Of a stretch of DNA of 64,000 nucleotides, positions 23,476 through 37,449 are shown one piece after another (the first letter of the stretch is position 1; each line of letters opens with the position of its first letter). The DNA is taken from assembly GCA_001931875.2 (NCBI GenBank), contig MSJH02000809.1, positions 310,001-374,000 of the forward strand. The letters are read 5' to 3'. The DNA comes from Byssochlamys sp. IMV 00236 (lineage: Eukaryota > Ascomycota > Eurotiomycetes > Eurotiales > Thermoascaceae). Under the pieces are notes generated by a model. It searched no databases. It saw only the letters and a list, made by a program, of their open reading frames with translations, and was not told the origin of the DNA. Position numbers and translations under genes: made by a program.

Positions 23476-25742
23476 CTAAATCACCGAAGATCCCAACAAC
23501 ACACACCCCGTCAACCAAGCAGGCCACCAAACACACCAGACAACGACCTGCGTCCACATTCCCCACACATCCCATCCGAAGGCTGCTTGCGTGAGAACAA
23601 CAGATACAGGAACGCCCGTATACCAGCACGTAGCTAGGAAAACTGCTGGGGGAGAGAGCAGGTTCATCACGAGAAAGCCTATCGTGGTGAGTGCGTATCT
23701 GATTGCTGGGGGCGTAGATTCCGGCTGGATACGGCCGATGAAGCTGAGCGGGGTGCAGAGGAGGCCGATCATGAATGATAGGGAGAAGTTGATGGTGGCG
23801 AGGGCAGAGAGGAAAAGGCCCAAGAGGAGGAGGGAGAATGATTTGATCAGGAGGTATTGCTGAGATGTAGGGGCAGAGCTGGGGGCGTATTTTAGAAGGG
23901 TTGATATGAGAATGGGCAGGACTGAGTTGAGTCCGGCGAATGCGTAGGTTGCTGTGGTGAAGTGCTATGCGTGGGGGAATTAGTTTAGATGGTCCCAAAG
24001 GGTTGTTGTATAAGGCGTTTGTTGGATAGACACTTACCTGGTGGGAGAGATTGTTGAATATGTAGAGAGGGATGACGCCGAGGAAATGGAGGCCGATGAC
24101 TGAAGTCAAAGGCAGCGCTAGCTGTCGCTCCAGGATTCCTTCTACTTCTCTTTCCCCTCCAGTAGCTCCTTTCGCGGACTCTGGCGACTCTTTCGACTCT
24201 TTCGAGTCGGACGTCTTGTCTGCAGGAGTGGCAGGTGATGCAGGTATATCTGTCCGATATCCACTGAGGTTCCACAGAGCGATGGCCATGACAGTGAAAT
24301 TGACTGCGATCAGCATCGCACTGGGAAGATACGTTCCAATACTGACGAAGCGATTTGCCTGCATGAGCAGGTAGAAGAAGAAACTCTGATGCAAGTGCTC
24401 CAGCAGGTTGTTCAGACTCCGACAGAGACTCTCGACCGTCCTGCCCAATGCCATCTCATCCTGCCAACCATGGCCTTTCGTCTGGAGAGTGATGGCATCG
24501 ATGTGGTATGGCATGAAGCTACTATGAGCTCCCGTAGCATAGCCAAGACCCTGTTTGACCATTCCTCTGAGAATCGTCTGCAGGCGCATCTTATAGCTGT
24601 CGTCATGATCCCACATCTCCTGCAGGTTGGCACCGATGCCCATCTGTCCGCTGGCGATTGAAACGGCGGTGTTGAAGAGATCCAGGTTTGGTAGTTGTCC
24701 ATTAACACCGTCATAAACAATATGAAGAGTTTCGAAGGTCCAATCGAATGGATATTCAATGACCAGTGCACCTTGCAGCGCACCACTCTTCAACGGCAAA
24801 GGCTGGACAGAGGACGGATGCGTATCATGGTATGCATCAACCCAGGCCTTGGTACCTGATTCACTATCTGGGGGAATCACGAATATGATATCCTTCGACC
24901 ACAGAGACCACCCTAGTCACGTTCTGTCAGCAAAGCCTAGCTCACAGAAGACCCGCGAGGCACCTCACTCTTAAAGTATCTCGCCAATGTCAAAGCAAGA
25001 GTAACTCCATTTAGATTCAATTCACCATCCACGGTCCTCCAAGGAGCTACGAGCACGATGGCTTCGGTAGCATCTCCGCGCGGAGCATGGATAATCGAAT
25101 AGATGTTCTGCCCCTTATGCACGATACCGGCGGACTTGTATTCGTAGTTCTGAGTCGCAACCTTCAGGCCAGAGGCGCGAAAGATGGACTGTAACTTCTC
25201 CGATACCCTGTATTCGATCATCACAACCATTAGCCAAAGCCCTTCTGGAGTTGTCACCCTACCAGTCTGAGCATGGGTTGAACGTACACGGGCGACGTCT
25301 CCCCTCCTTTTCCTCCTTCTGGTCCATTATCAACCAACAATCCCTCGAGCTCCTTCTTATATCCACGAAAGATATGCTGCTCGCTCCCAGCAAAATATGT
25401 ATGTACCTGTCCCGGGAGCAGCGCGTTCTCGGATATGTAGGTCTGTCGCGAATACTCGTCGAGCGGGAGGAGAAGGAGCCAAATGATTCCGACGACGATA
25501 CAGATCAGAGACACGAATGGAGTTAGGCGCGTGAAAATGAACTGAGGATTGCCCCGCAAATTGCGGAGAGCCGCTGGCGCTGTAATATTGTCAGCTTCTT
25601 TCTATCCAGAACAGAACCGTTATGGGGGTTGATTGCGGAGGGGACGACAAGTGGTCGTTGAAACGAAACAACAGCACTTATGCGGTAAATCCACAACATT
25701 GGCATGATGAACAAGGAATTAACACTTACATATGAGCGCCAT
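23476..25742 (-). CDS. gaa1: GPI transamidase component GAA1
   Basis: ER membrane subunit of the complex that transfers GPI anchors to proteins. The first exon is only 13 nt (25742-25730); the acceptor at 25580 joins it to SPAALRNLRGNPQFIF, followed by TM1 and the large luminal domain (APRGDATEAIVLVAPW, the DSESGTKAWVDAYH region, GALQGALVIEYP). After MPYHIDAITLQTKG come several transmembrane segments with a Ser/Glu/Lys-rich loop, ending near VVWCVWWPAWLTG. The luminal domain has the M28-peptidase-like fold known for GAA1. Seven or so exons. Lengths and motifs look normal. Confidence 0.9.
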
Positions 25743-26008
25743 TGCAGGGAAAGGCCTTGAGGATTTCCCAGGCGGCCTTGGAACAGGACCGTGGTGTTCG
25801 GAGCTAGAACCCCAGGTCCGCTCAAATGCATACTTAGTTACACCATGAAATTTACGGCTAACCGTACGGCCCACCTACGCACTCGATGCTATCGAGTCGT
25901 CCATCTTAGGTGTTTATCCTTTCTTTGTATTCGCTGGAACGGTGACTACAATATTTTATATCATCATAATATATACAAGAACGTGACTATACATTAAATC
26001 GTATCTTT

Positions 26009-27128
26009 TTACGGACCAAGTCTCTGGGTAGTCCCGTAATAGCCCATAGCCACCGAGTGCTCGGTAGTGACCGCAGTAGTTGGTAGAACGCCATATCGGC
26101 CATATGTTTTCTGGTCGACGGAGACGTAATGGGGCAGTCTTCCGAGGAGATTCAGTTTCATTTCAATCCACCTGAGGATCTTCTCAGGCGGCACAAAAAT
26201 CTTAAGATATCCAAGGCCAACTGACGGGTTATAACCATTAGCACTTGTCAAACAAGCCGGGGTGTACAAGTCACTTACGCAGATAACCCATAAGGATGGC
26301 GCAAAGGTGACCGAGGAAACTGGTGTTGCGAACTAGAATAGCAACGAATATGCAGGCGAACAGAGGCGACGTCCAAGTAGGGATTTTGTAAGTTCCAATG
26401 CTGACAGCTGTTAGCAACAACGTGTGACGAATTTGGTATTTTTATATACGAACGTGAAATACGGATTCGACTTGAATGTCCTTATGGCCTCTGATGCTAG
26501 AAGCAAGAAAACCCAGACACTAGATCCTCAAATTAGATCATTTTTGTCACCTTTGACAAAGGGAAGAGGCACTAACCTTGCACCAACAACTGGGGTAGCC
26601 TTATGCAGAATACCTCTCTCGAAAAGTATGTAGAGGCCTGCAGGGAAGGTTGAAAGTGCTAGCGATAGAAATCAGTACGAATGCATTTCAGCAAGCAAGA
26701 TAGCAATGGAACGTGGGTCTAGACATACGTCCAAGGAACAAAGCGACAGAAGTCAAGGTTCCATGCTCAGCCTCGAACCGTTCCAGTAGCGGCGTCAGCG
26801 CCAAGACGTTCAGGAGCATATGCACAAAGCCCGCGTGTATCAAAGGATACGTATTCAGTCGATACACTATGAAAGTCAATAACTATTCTGTATAGCATTG
26901 TCCCGCGACTTTGGGGGTCTGAGGTGCCTTACTTCCACTTGTAATACTGATCTCGTCGGGCTTGAGAGATCCCCATTGTATCACGCTCCAGACAGTCTGC
27001 AGCTCTAGTATCCATAGCGCAATGATAACCAACAATATCAATCGCGTGAAGAGCGGAAGTCGCAGAATGTACGAGCGTAGTCTGGCTGGATTGAATGGCA
27101 AAGGAGGCAGGGTCGCCGGGGGAGCCAT
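26009..27128 (-). CDS. rbd2: Rhomboid intramembrane serine protease (Rbd2 / RbdB type)
   Basis: Cleaves transmembrane substrates in Golgi or endosomal membranes; in aspergilli the orthologue acts on the sterol regulator SrbA and is needed for hypoxia adaptation (family knowledge). The N-terminus MAPPATLPPLPFNP is followed by TM1, the YRLNTYPLIHAGFVHMLLN block, the catalytic Ser in GAS(VWVFLL) created across a splice junction (AG + T), and the His-containing FLGHLCAILMGYL segment. The C-terminal tail LPHYVSVDQKTYGR is typical of this subfamily. At least five exons. Length is about 270 residues. Confidence 0.92.
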
Positions 27129-28153
27129 GGTTCCGTTGTGCCTCGGCTGCAATACGTTGGCTGACGAGCAAGGATAGATTCGACAGCCGCTTGACTATGG
27201 CACTGCAGAGAGCCTAGTAAAGCGATGTATCCAAGGCGTGGGCGCGCTGGCGGGCAATGATCGATGGACTTGATGAGACCGGTATCCGCGGACGCTTCGA
27301 CAGTAGCAGGGGGACGAGAGATACGCCCCTTGGTCTGTTTAGAAGATTGCGACGTTCATAAACGACGACAACCCGTCGAGACAGATGTCCTGATGCCGTG
27401 AATCCTCGATCTCAAAACGGAACACGCGGATAACAACGAATTTCGGACAATGTTCTCCGCATCCACGGCTGTAGGATGCGAAAGGAGGGTAAATGGACGA
27501 GTCAGCGATATCCTCAATCCTCCAGAGCCACTGCTGGGTATCCCGAACAGTGCTGTGAGGACGAGCGAGAATAATGTAAAGTGTTGGCAGATGGACACGG
27601 AAAAAAAAAATAATTAGGATCAGACAGGCCGTTGAAGGTAGCCGCGCGAGGAGTTTCGGCTTACCTGGTCTCCAGCGGTGGAGCCGTTGTTTTACTGCGA
27701 TGAATGCGGAGCTGCAAATGCCCGACTTCCGTCCCTGGCAGCGTTGGCATCACATGATTTGATGCCTTTGTTTGTCCTCCACGTTTCAACCTGGACTGAA
27801 CAATAATAATAAGATACAGATTTCCAATGGCCAGTCAAGTAATATGACCACTACTACACTGCAGCTGCATCATATGCAGAATTGATCCTACAATTGACTA
27901 CTAGTTACCAGGCACTGTGATATACATGACCATTACTCTTCAATGAGCATTCGTGACAATGACAGCGTAATAGTCGAGATATAGTACGAATACCCTCTTC
28001 ATTCACAGAGCCAAAACGCCGTTCGCTACGCTACATCATTGCCTAATCGTTCCAAGGTCGCACGTATGATGGAATATTAGATTCTAACCTAGTGGAATAT
28101 ATAATCGAAGGTAAATCGTCCAATCATATGCCTATTGAATAGACGCTGAGGCT
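27129..28153. other. Intergenic region
   Basis: Promoter of the rhomboid gene and 3' flank of the hydrolase. Short open frames on both strands lack recognisable similarity. Confidence 0.45.
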
Positions 28154-29173
28154 TTACAGGTGGTAAGCGAACCAAGCGATAGCCTGAACGAAGGCCTGCT
28201 CCTTGGCGAACTTGTTCTGGGGCTTGCTCAAATCGGCGCGGACGGCGAAACCGTGAACGACACCGCTGAACAGGTTGATTTGCCAAGGCTGGCCGGTCTT
28301 GATAAGGGTGCCCTCGGACTCGTGGCGCAGCTCCGTGGTGAAGATCTGGTCAGTTTCTGTGGGATCGAGGCTGTCAGTAAATGTCTACGCACACGCCATT
28401 GTTCGATGTAAGTCTCGCGGGGGAGGAATAAACGTACCGGCAGCAGCGATGGAGAGGGGTCCCTGGATGGCGCCAAGCTCCTCGTGGGTGACGAAAGACG
28501 GGTGGGCATTGAATCCAACGTCGATCTGGCCGTTCTTCAGGAAACGGGTCACATACTGCAAAGATTCAACGCGCGTTAGCTCGACAATGGTCGTGGACGG
28601 ACACAAATCTTCCTAAACAGGCAAGGAAATTACGCACCTTGGCACCGAAGCAGTATCCGACACCTCCGATCTTCTTGATACCCTGCTCGCGAAGGTTCTT
28701 GATGGCCGCCTCGACAATAGGGTCGACGTGGTTGGTCTGGTGGTTGGGGAGCCAGCTGGGCAAGTCAACCTTTCCGCCCTCCATAGCAGCGACGTCGATG
28801 GCGTCACCGGCGAAGAGGTCAGGGATGACAGCGAGGTAGCCATTCTCGGCAAACTGGTCAGCAATGAGCTGGCTGTTGGTGTAGATGCCGAAGATGTCGG
28901 TCAGGATCAGGATGGCCTTGTCGGTCTTCTCCTTGGGCTGGGCGAAGTAGGTCTTGACTGCAACGCAGAAGAAACGGTAAGTAAACGACCAACCAAGTCA
29001 AGAAATTATTTGTTGCAAACATTGGCAACGAGCCATGATCCTGAAGAACAGGACATCAAACGAACAAAAAACGCCTGAGACTTACCACCTCCGATGTCCT
29101 TGATCTCGCCGGTAGGGTTGCCCTCATGCTTGAAGCCGGTAGCGCAGCAAGCGCCAGGTGGGTTAGAAGCCAT
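28154..29173 (-). CDS. Dienelactone hydrolase family protein
   Basis: Alpha/beta hydrolase of the dienelactone hydrolase/AIM2 group. It begins MASNPPGACCATGFKHEGNP, a hallmark of the fungal family, followed by ILILTDIFGIYTNSQLIADQ, the nucleophile elbow GGVGYCFGAKYV with Cys as nucleophile, an acidic triad residue in the C-terminal half, and the HGF triad His (GVVHGFAVR). The last residues are AIAWFAYHL. Four to five exons, including long second and third exons, about 250 residues, cytosolic. The physiological substrate is unknown; bacterial relatives open chloroaromatic lactones. Confidence 0.9.
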
Positions 29174-31233
29174 CTTGCAGGTTACTAAGTATTGAGGAAA
29201 CGTATAATAAGGAAAAGAAAACTCCCAGAACGGATGGAAGAAGAATATCGGACCTCTAAGCGGGTTAATATACCGATGTCCTTCTCCTCTACACTAAAGT
29301 GATTCCACTGAGGGGTAGCTAGCTAAAGCAGAATTGCGGCAAACAGAAGGCAAGGCCCCCTTTGTTACAACTTACAGCCCCTCCTTCTGAAGCGCCTCCA
29401 CCCTGAAGATCTCCAATGACATCCATACGTTTCCGTTCTTTTCTCGATACAACGGACCTCCGAAATGGATATTTTCTGTTGCTTATTAATCTCCCTCCAT
29501 TGATGGTCAAGGCCAATAACTGACGTGTCGTGGGAAACTTCCCCGCGCTAACCATGGAACGGGGCCGATTTCGGCAATTAATTTTTAAATTTTTTAAGAA
29601 AAACATTGTTATCTACCAAGACTTCAACAACGTGGGCGGTCGATCAGGAACTCATGGGATTTATAATAGACTTGGCCACTCAATGCATATCTTTGCACAG
29701 TTAGTTTACTTTGAGCTGAAGTTGACCTTCTTAAGGGCTATCTACATACATAGCTTCTATCTATACGATGATAAATAAAGCGCAACCATCTCAACGGATC
29801 TACTCCGTAACTAAGCGCTCGGTATCTATATCACTAGTTAAATGCCGAGCCCATCTAGTCAGTAGTAGTTAGACGACCCGAACAGCCGAGACTCCGATAA
29901 GCATCAAGTAGAATAATAGGTATGTACTATCTAGTAGATTACGTAGACCGCCAAATACAGTAACTGTGTACTACATATACATATATCTCTCCAACGCAAC
30001 GACGAAAATAGTGTACTTATATATAAAGCGTAGAATTCTATCTAGACTACCTTTTACAGAAGGCCATGGAGAAAGGAAAAATAAACTGAACAATAGACAA
30101 ACTAGGTAACTAACGAACTATACTAGAGAGGAGAGGAGATCATGTACATTCTTTCCTCTAGATATAGCAATTGTAATAATAGCTCTCCTTTACCGTTCCC
30201 TTCTTACTCTGGAGAGAAAGCAGCAATAGCTGAAATAAAGCGTGTAGAAACTCCAATTCACAATACACCTTACTCTTTTTCCCTGTCAGACGTCAGACTA
30301 TGGTAATACAGAGGTCGCATATATAAACTTAACCTAAGATTTAATTCCTCTAGTATCTGCTATCTCTAATATATATACTATGAAAAAAATAAGCTAATCG
30401 TTCTTATTATTCACCGTCAGTTAACCTAAACTATCTAGGTACCTACCTAGATTCCGCGACTGCTTCCCTCGATAGATGATAGCATACATACTGGGTACAT
30501 ACACTGCACACGTTAAAGTTTGAACCTGAAACAGGGATATATACTACATAGTCTAGATTTGATATAGATAGATAGTACTACTATACTAGTTATACTATAC
30601 TCTGACGTCATAAGCGATAGGTGGCGATATTATCGGGTGAGCACTAGGATAACAATAACAAACTTGAGATCTAGATACAAGGGTACGATCTGGAAAAGAT
30701 CTTGGGAACTAATGCACTAGATCTGATCTTTACTTTAATACTGTGCCAAGAATAAGCCTTAAGTTAATCGTACCCTAACTCCCCAAGTACGACGTATTAG
30801 ACAGGAAAAGAAAACTTTTAAAAAAGAGTCGAGTTCTCACTTTATTTTTTTAAATACTTTTCTCGCATTTTTATTTTCATATCTTTGAAATGAATGCTCG
30901 TCTGTATAGATCCCGTGGTAAGACTTTCCCCACCAGATAACCAGTTCCCGACCATTCGACTACCACCGTATTAATGACGCTTCATCATCCGTTATAGATC
31001 GTGGCCATGAAGCGTTTAGACATTAGATCAGATCGAAAACAAAGCAGGGGGAAATAAGGGCATAAAATCCGTAAAAATATTCGAGGTCACATCAAGCACA
31101 TCACCGGCAATCCGAAGAGACGAACCGGGGGTATTGATCCGACGACAAAAAAAAAAAACAACCAGTTTAATCGGGGTATAAAGCGGGATTGAAATCGACA
31201 TCAACCGTCCTAGAAGATAAGAAAAGAAAAATA
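29174..31233. other. A+T-rich intergenic region
   Basis: About 2 kb of A+T-rich DNA with many TAGATA/CTAGAT and TATATA motifs and no recognisable protein. It separates the dienelactone hydrolase start from the 3' end of the Ytp1-like gene. The composition between 29,800 and 30,800 suggests old degraded repeat sequence. Confidence 0.45.
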
Positions 31234-33367
31234 TTAAGTTAAATCCAGGGTTGGCCCACCGGCGCGGGAGCAAGCAACCGTGCTCGCGGGATATCCAGAG
31301 CGCTGGTCAAGCTCATGCGGGGAAGCGGAAGCCGGGCGCCAATTTGGGCGGAGCCTCTCTGTTGACCGCCCACGCTTTGATGGCAATAGCGCAGATCTCC
31401 ATCGCCATGATGAAGGCGGTGAAGCCCATACCAACAGTGAACGTGAACATCGCATTAAGGTCATAGTAGACCATTACGTCGATAACGTCCTTGGTCTGGG
31501 ATCATTAAGTTAGCAAACCGTTATCACAGTTACGGAGAACTTCTCCCGACGGAATTCGAGACATACACTCAGCATGAAGATGAGACCGCCTGCCATGAGG
31601 CAGAATGCGCTAATCACTTCGGACGGCGGGCGGGATGGCAAGTATGACGTCGGAGGTTTGATGAATAAGAGAACATAGGTGACAGAGCGCGCGAGCGCAA
31701 ATCCAACCAGCAGAGTTCCCCACTGCTTGTGGACCATGGTAGAAACCATGGACGCCTGGTGATGCGAGCCCATCATCATTCCCAGCAGGAGAATGACCAG
31801 ACTAGGCATCGGATTGAGCGAGACTCCTTGGGTGTTGGGAACCTGCCATGCAGGATCGGGTTGTCCGTAGGCGTCGAGATGCGTAGACGGGCGCAAGACA
31901 GTGTTGTTGAGCCATCCCCGAATGCGCTTGGACTCGAAAAGCATACCAGCCTGTCCAGGTTCCATTGTCAGCGAGGCTCTTTCATTTCGGTCGCAGATCC
32001 GAGGAAGCTTACCAGTCCACCGCCAAAGAACATGACAGAGATCGACACGTGCTCCAAGTCCATAGCACTCCACGCGCCTCCCCAACCGGCCAGATGCTCA
32101 AGGAAAACGTTGCTTGCACCGTACAAGAAGATCACGAGAGATTCAGTGAACTCGCCAGTGGGAATGCGAGACTTCCACTTGCCAACGACGGAGCTTGGGG
32201 GCTTGACGTTCCAGGCCCATCCAAAGTCCGCCCAACAGCCCATCCATCGACCCAGTGTCAGAAGACCGTACCAGAAGAAAATTCCGCCCTTGATGAAGTG
32301 AGCAAGGCCGTTGAAGATGTTGTTACCTCTCTGAAGGCTAATGTTAGCGTAATGGCAGCACTGGTGGTGCGGGACATCCTTACAAAGATACCACCATAGA
32401 CCACACCGCCGGTCACCAACGCAACGAAACCGAACGGCAGGATAATCCGGTCAATTACAATGTATGTGACACCAAGGATTTTGAGCAAGCGATCGGAGAT
32501 GAAGTTAGGCACACGATTGGCCAGGAAGCGGTCCAGCACGGTGCTCTTGATCCAGCCACGGGGCGCGGTAGGCTCATCCTCCTCCAGGTCATCTTCCGGC
32601 TTTCCATAGATCTCGTACATTTCCGGGGAGGGGCAGCTGCTCGATGGGGACGAAGGTCTGCTATTGAGAGAGGACGAGTTCCTCTCGGTACCCTGACCGC
32701 TGTCACCCGACCACCGGTATTCGTGCACAGCACCGGTAGGGTAGGTATTCTGGTGTTGCGCCATCGTCTGAGAAGATACAGGCAGGAAAGAGGCACGTTC
32801 ATATGAAATACCCTGGGCGCTCTTTCCGCGACCAGAGTATGCGAAAATCAAGCCCATGATGACTTGCGCGCTCACCACCCAGGTCACGATCCAGCCGATC
32901 TTATGGTGAACATTGTTCTCATAGAGATCTGGGGTCTGACTGTTGTAGATGATTCCTACAAGGATACCAAAACCATTGACCAGCAGAAACAGGAATTGAG
33001 TTGGCAGCGCATATCTAGACTTCGCAACGCTGAACATGACTCCTGTAGAGACGGTCAGATCTGTCTGTCTTGCTACTTTCTGGGGAAAACCGGAGATCTT
33101 ACCAACGGGAAGAACAAAGCACCATGCCAGCACCATCAGGATTATATGGGCCAGAATTGTGCCCGTATGTTTCCCGTATGCGAAGTAGCTCATCATTGCG
33201 GGGTCAGTGGTTGGCGCCGCTGCTGTCTGATTATGGCCCATGCTGTCGTCCATCTTCATATCCATTGACATGTCCATAGACTCGTGATCTTCGTGAGGAA
33301 GAGCGCTAGCCAGTGCGGCCAGCAGCAAAGCTGCCGCCAGCACTGGTTGAACGGAAACCTGCCTCAT
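31234..33367 (-). CDS. Ytp1-like integral membrane protein
   Basis: Exon 1 (33367-32384) and three further exons give roughly 600 residues. Residues 1-24 are a signal peptide. A luminal segment very rich in His, Met and Asp follows (HEDHESMDMSMDMKMDDSMGHN), then membrane segments in two blocks: the N-terminal cytochrome-b561-like part (DUF2427) and the C-terminal Ytp1 domain (GNNIFNGLAHFIKGGIFFWYG, LGRWMGCWADFGWAW). A long Ser/Pro/Glu loop lies between the blocks. Conserved His residues in the membrane could carry haem. The family is known only as a putative electron-transport-like membrane protein of yeast and fungi. The Met/His/Asp tract suggests copper or another metal, which is inference. 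Confidence 0.85.
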
Positions 33368-33951
33368 GGGGCGCCGCAGCTAGTATAATTCCCCAGATGT
33401 AGTTTTTACGCGGCCGGAAACCGCGGAGACAGGTTTGTTTTATGCGCCTGGAGCTGCCCACCAACTGTTACGCTGGAGGATACAGTGGATTGTTCTGGAA
33501 CCAAGTCCGGTAGCTGTGAAGGTAGCAGATAGAGTGACAGTGAAGTAGCGTAGATGCGATCGCGAACCAAGCTAGGAAGCTCCGGAACGGCGCAAGACAG
33601 CGAGGAGTGAAGTAATAAAGCAGTCAGGGGTGTAGGAGAGGCGACGCAGCAAGCTCACGACGAGGCCAGGACCGGGGAACGTGGGAAAGAAAAATAAAAA
33701 ATAGAAAACGGGACAAGGCTTTTTGAAGATAGAAAAGCATCGAGGCCAGTGGAAGAGCCGGACCGGGATCGATCATGTCATTTTGGGACTTTTCGGACAG
33801 CGCGGGGATAAGCTGCAGCGCCGGAGGGCGTGGCAACAAGCAGCGCCCAAGCTCCCAGCTCCGTGGCCGAGAGCGGCTTGTTCCTTGGGACTTCTTGGTC
33901 GGTCTAACACTCCGGCTGAACGCGCGCGACTAACTACTTTTTCATTTTTTC

Positions 33952-33971
33952 NNNNNNNNNNNNNNNNNNNN
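33952..33971. other. Assembly gap (20 N)
   Basis: Twenty N in an otherwise T-rich tract (preceded by TTTTTTC and followed by nine T). The gap size is probably nominal. Confidence 0.99.
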
Positions 33972-36900
33972 TTTTTTTTTTGCCCATTAATACTTACTGG
34001 TACTCCTGCTCTCTTTTTGGTGTCTGCCTGGATGCGTAACTCTGGCGTAACGGGTGGTGCCATCTGGAGAAGAAGGGGAAAGACTGTGCCGGCTCCCGAG
34101 TACTTGGGATCAGCTTACTCTGTACTTACTACTTAGTTACTTACTCTACGCTGGATAGTTAATTAAATAGTTATTATTATTATGATACGAAAGCCAGGGA
34201 CCAACTCGAACTGCGAAAGTCATGGCTAGCAACTATCCGAGTCAGGCATCAGGATAGTTATGGTCCATTCGATTATGCTGTCCATAGAATCCATGAAATT
34301 ATTACCTAGTTAACTATGTATGTATTTAGTTACTGTTAGTTACTTACAGCCTTGGGCGCATTCGGCACACTTGGCGCCGGCCCTACGGTGCTGGCCGAAG
34401 TACCGACCGGCAGTCCCGGAACCTCGATCGAAGTCACTTGCTCCAGCGGTCTGTGTGTCTGGTGACTTCACCTGAAGTACCGGTACTCGTCCTTGTCTCT
34501 GACGTACTCTGAAGGTGTTGACTTGCTGTGGATATTCGTGCAACACACCATCAATCCAGACAAGACATTGCATATACTACTACTTAGCTTGCTGTTGGAA
34601 GGGTGAATAATCCTGTGACGGGGTCGACTCTCTTGGCTTTAATTTCCTAACTTGACACTAAGACACTAATGGGGCTGGTCAGAGAAACGCCCAGCCCTAA
34701 CTAAACTGTAAATTATCTACTCCGTACTGCTCTCTAACAAGCACGAACCAGGCGGTCACATTGGGCGTTGGGACCTCGTGCATAAAATAATTCATTCCAT
34801 GCACTAAGTCTTCAAGTGCGGAAATACGGAGCATCAGCAAACCGGAATCGAACAGTTTCTTGCTTTCTCTGGATCCTGATTAGTTAATAAGTAATACATA
34901 ATAATAACTACCAACTCGGGGAACAGCTAGACGGGATTCTCTATACTATAATAATAATAATAACCTCAGACTGTCAGCGACCCGACGCATCCTGAACACA
35001 AATCCCGCGGCCTCTGCAGCGTAACGGGATTATTGAATAGTGTGCCCATCTTGCGCATACGGCGATATGGAGAAATTCTCCAGCTCTTCTTATTGATCAT
35101 ATGCACCCCGCAGCGTCCTATCACCGCTTCTACGCCAAATCGGGCATATCGCAGGGGGACCGTGTTGTTGTACGGAGTGAGTCGCATGTGGTAAGCAGTC
35201 GTCTTGATCTGCGGACTGATTGTATACTTACCAACGTTGAGAGATGGCAGGCTCTATAGGAGATATCTCGTTATGCCCGACTAAGTACCTACCATACTCT
35301 ACAGTTGTCGCATTGTAAACCCGACCGCCATGTCACCTGTCGAACAACCGCTTGCGATGTATATCTCATGATAATTATACAGTACAATCAATCTATGAGT
35401 TTCGCCTCGGTTCACTCTCCGCCATTTCATGCAGCTGCGCTCCAGTGCTAGCGCGATAGTGGCCGCGGATCATCGGACCAGCCAAGGGCCCTTGCTGGCA
35501 CCAGCAGCCTGGAGGTCTGCCTTCTCGCGCCCAGTCAAGCAAGCCGATGCTTGCTTACTCTACTGAGTCTACTCTATCCAGCTGAAGATACCATCTCCTC
35601 CCGTGTGTGGTGTGAAGTGAACTATCCAGGGATATCAGACTTTATGAGACTATCGACCGGGCTTCGATCCAGGATAGGAGCTTCCGTCGACCGGCGGGGA
35701 ATATCGCAATACTTCGATTGCCTGCCTGCGCAAGGGTGTTGCAGTCAGGACGTGCGATCGTCTTCGTTGTCACGTCTCGGGGAGTACCATACTGTAATAA
35801 TTATGCGCCAGACCCCAGACGCCTCCAGGTGTACCTATGGTATGGTATGTATACCTCGCTCGCGCAGCAGCTTAATACCAAAAGAGCAAGTCTTGAGTCT
35901 GCAGCTCGCGACTTCGATACCCAAGGCCCACTTTCACCGTTGCAGCGTCTGGACGACGACGGCTGGAGTTGCTGTTATTTGACCGTAGGATAACACTCAT
36001 CCTCGCTTAGTGCTTGCGAACGGGGCAGCCTGCTGACTTTTTCCCTTCCTTGAAGCGGGATCCGGACTCTGGTCAGCCGCCAGGCCGATTGCTGATCCCG
36101 TTGTGCTTTGCTTGCTTTGCTTACGAGTAGAGTATGGTGGATGACCAACTAAGTTATTTACCTCATATCTAGTCCAGTCCCAAGACCAGGTCATTCCGTC
36201 TTGGTATTATTATTAGTCTATTGAGAGAAGAAAAAGAGCTCGGAGCTTCAGTGCCCACGCACCTTCCCATATCGCCACGGCCTCATTCTATCGCCGTCCA
36301 GGGACCAGCAAATAATAATAACACCAATCTTTCTCCACCATGCCCTTTTTCTTCTTGCTAACCAAGTTAGATAGATACTCTTAACTTACACAGACGTTCG
36401 TATGACTCATGGAATCCAGACTTGGAATGGTTCGGGCGTGGACTTCCCCGGCAGGTATTATTATTGCGGAACGACCGTTCGGACAACAAGGCTGACTGCC
36501 ACAGCATCATAACCTACAGATGAGCTTTCCAATCACAAGGGACAAGTTTCATATCCTGTCCGCAGGATCAAAAACGTCCCTGAATGCGATCCACCACTGA
36601 GGACTTCGCCCCTGTCCATCCATGACTTAACCAAGAGTAGGTATCTACGAGTATATCGCTCGAATCTGCTCGTCGTGTGCAAGTATACCATAAGTATATT
36701 GATTTTCTGCCACCAGACTGCTAACTAACCTTTAGACGATATTGACCATTTGAGGAGAATGTTCCCGTTTACCATCTAGCATCCGTCACATCTGTCTTAC
36801 TTTGGACAAGAAGCCCGCCAGATCCCGAGTGCCGTCTCCGAGCAGCGCAAAAAATTTTTTTTCTTCTTTCTTTTCTTTCTTCGGTAGATAATAGTAATAA

Positions 36901-37383
36901 TAATAATAATCAAATCCAACCCGCCAACTTCCAGAAGACGATCTTCGTTCCCGTTATAACGGGATCTGACAGGACACCGTGCCCACATTCCTCTGTAGGA
37001 GTTGAAACTAGAATCCGCCGTCCTGGGTCAACCATGGCTCGGGGCGCTCCAGCCGGGGCGACGCGGATATGATGTATTGCACTTTTTTTTCTGTCTCTCT
37101 CTCTGTGTCTCTTCTGTGACCACGACCACTGACGCATACTCTTTTGAAGGCTCAGCGTCTGCATCTGTTATTATTGCAGTGGCATGAGCGCGATAAGCAA
37201 TTGTAAATATGCTTAAATAACTATCCTACAAGGTCGCCTACACTGTTGCGTCGATCTGCCACGGGTAAATAATATGCGCTAGTTAGTTACCTACAGTAGA
37301 TACGGGCAATGACCGCATATCCTAACTTACTCTACCTAGATATAGTGTAATTCAACCACGCAGGGGAAAAGTCAGGATCATGC

Positions 37384-37449
37384 GCCAGCGACGGGGTTCG
37401 AATAATTCATACCATGTTCTTCGAGACCCAGTCGAATCCCGTCGCTGAC
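37384..37449. repeat. Hairpin built from two tRNA-Ser-like 3' ends, followed by a T15 run
   Basis: The left arm (37384-37402) and right arm (37432-37449) are near-perfect inverted repeats around a 29-nt loop. Each arm matches the T-loop to acceptor end of the tRNA-Ser genes of this window (TTCGAATCC-GTCGCTGAC type), with one mismatch on the right and about three on the left. Fifteen T follow at 37460-37474. No box A, anticodon arm or 5' acceptor strand is visible, so it is not a tRNA gene. Confidence 0.65.
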
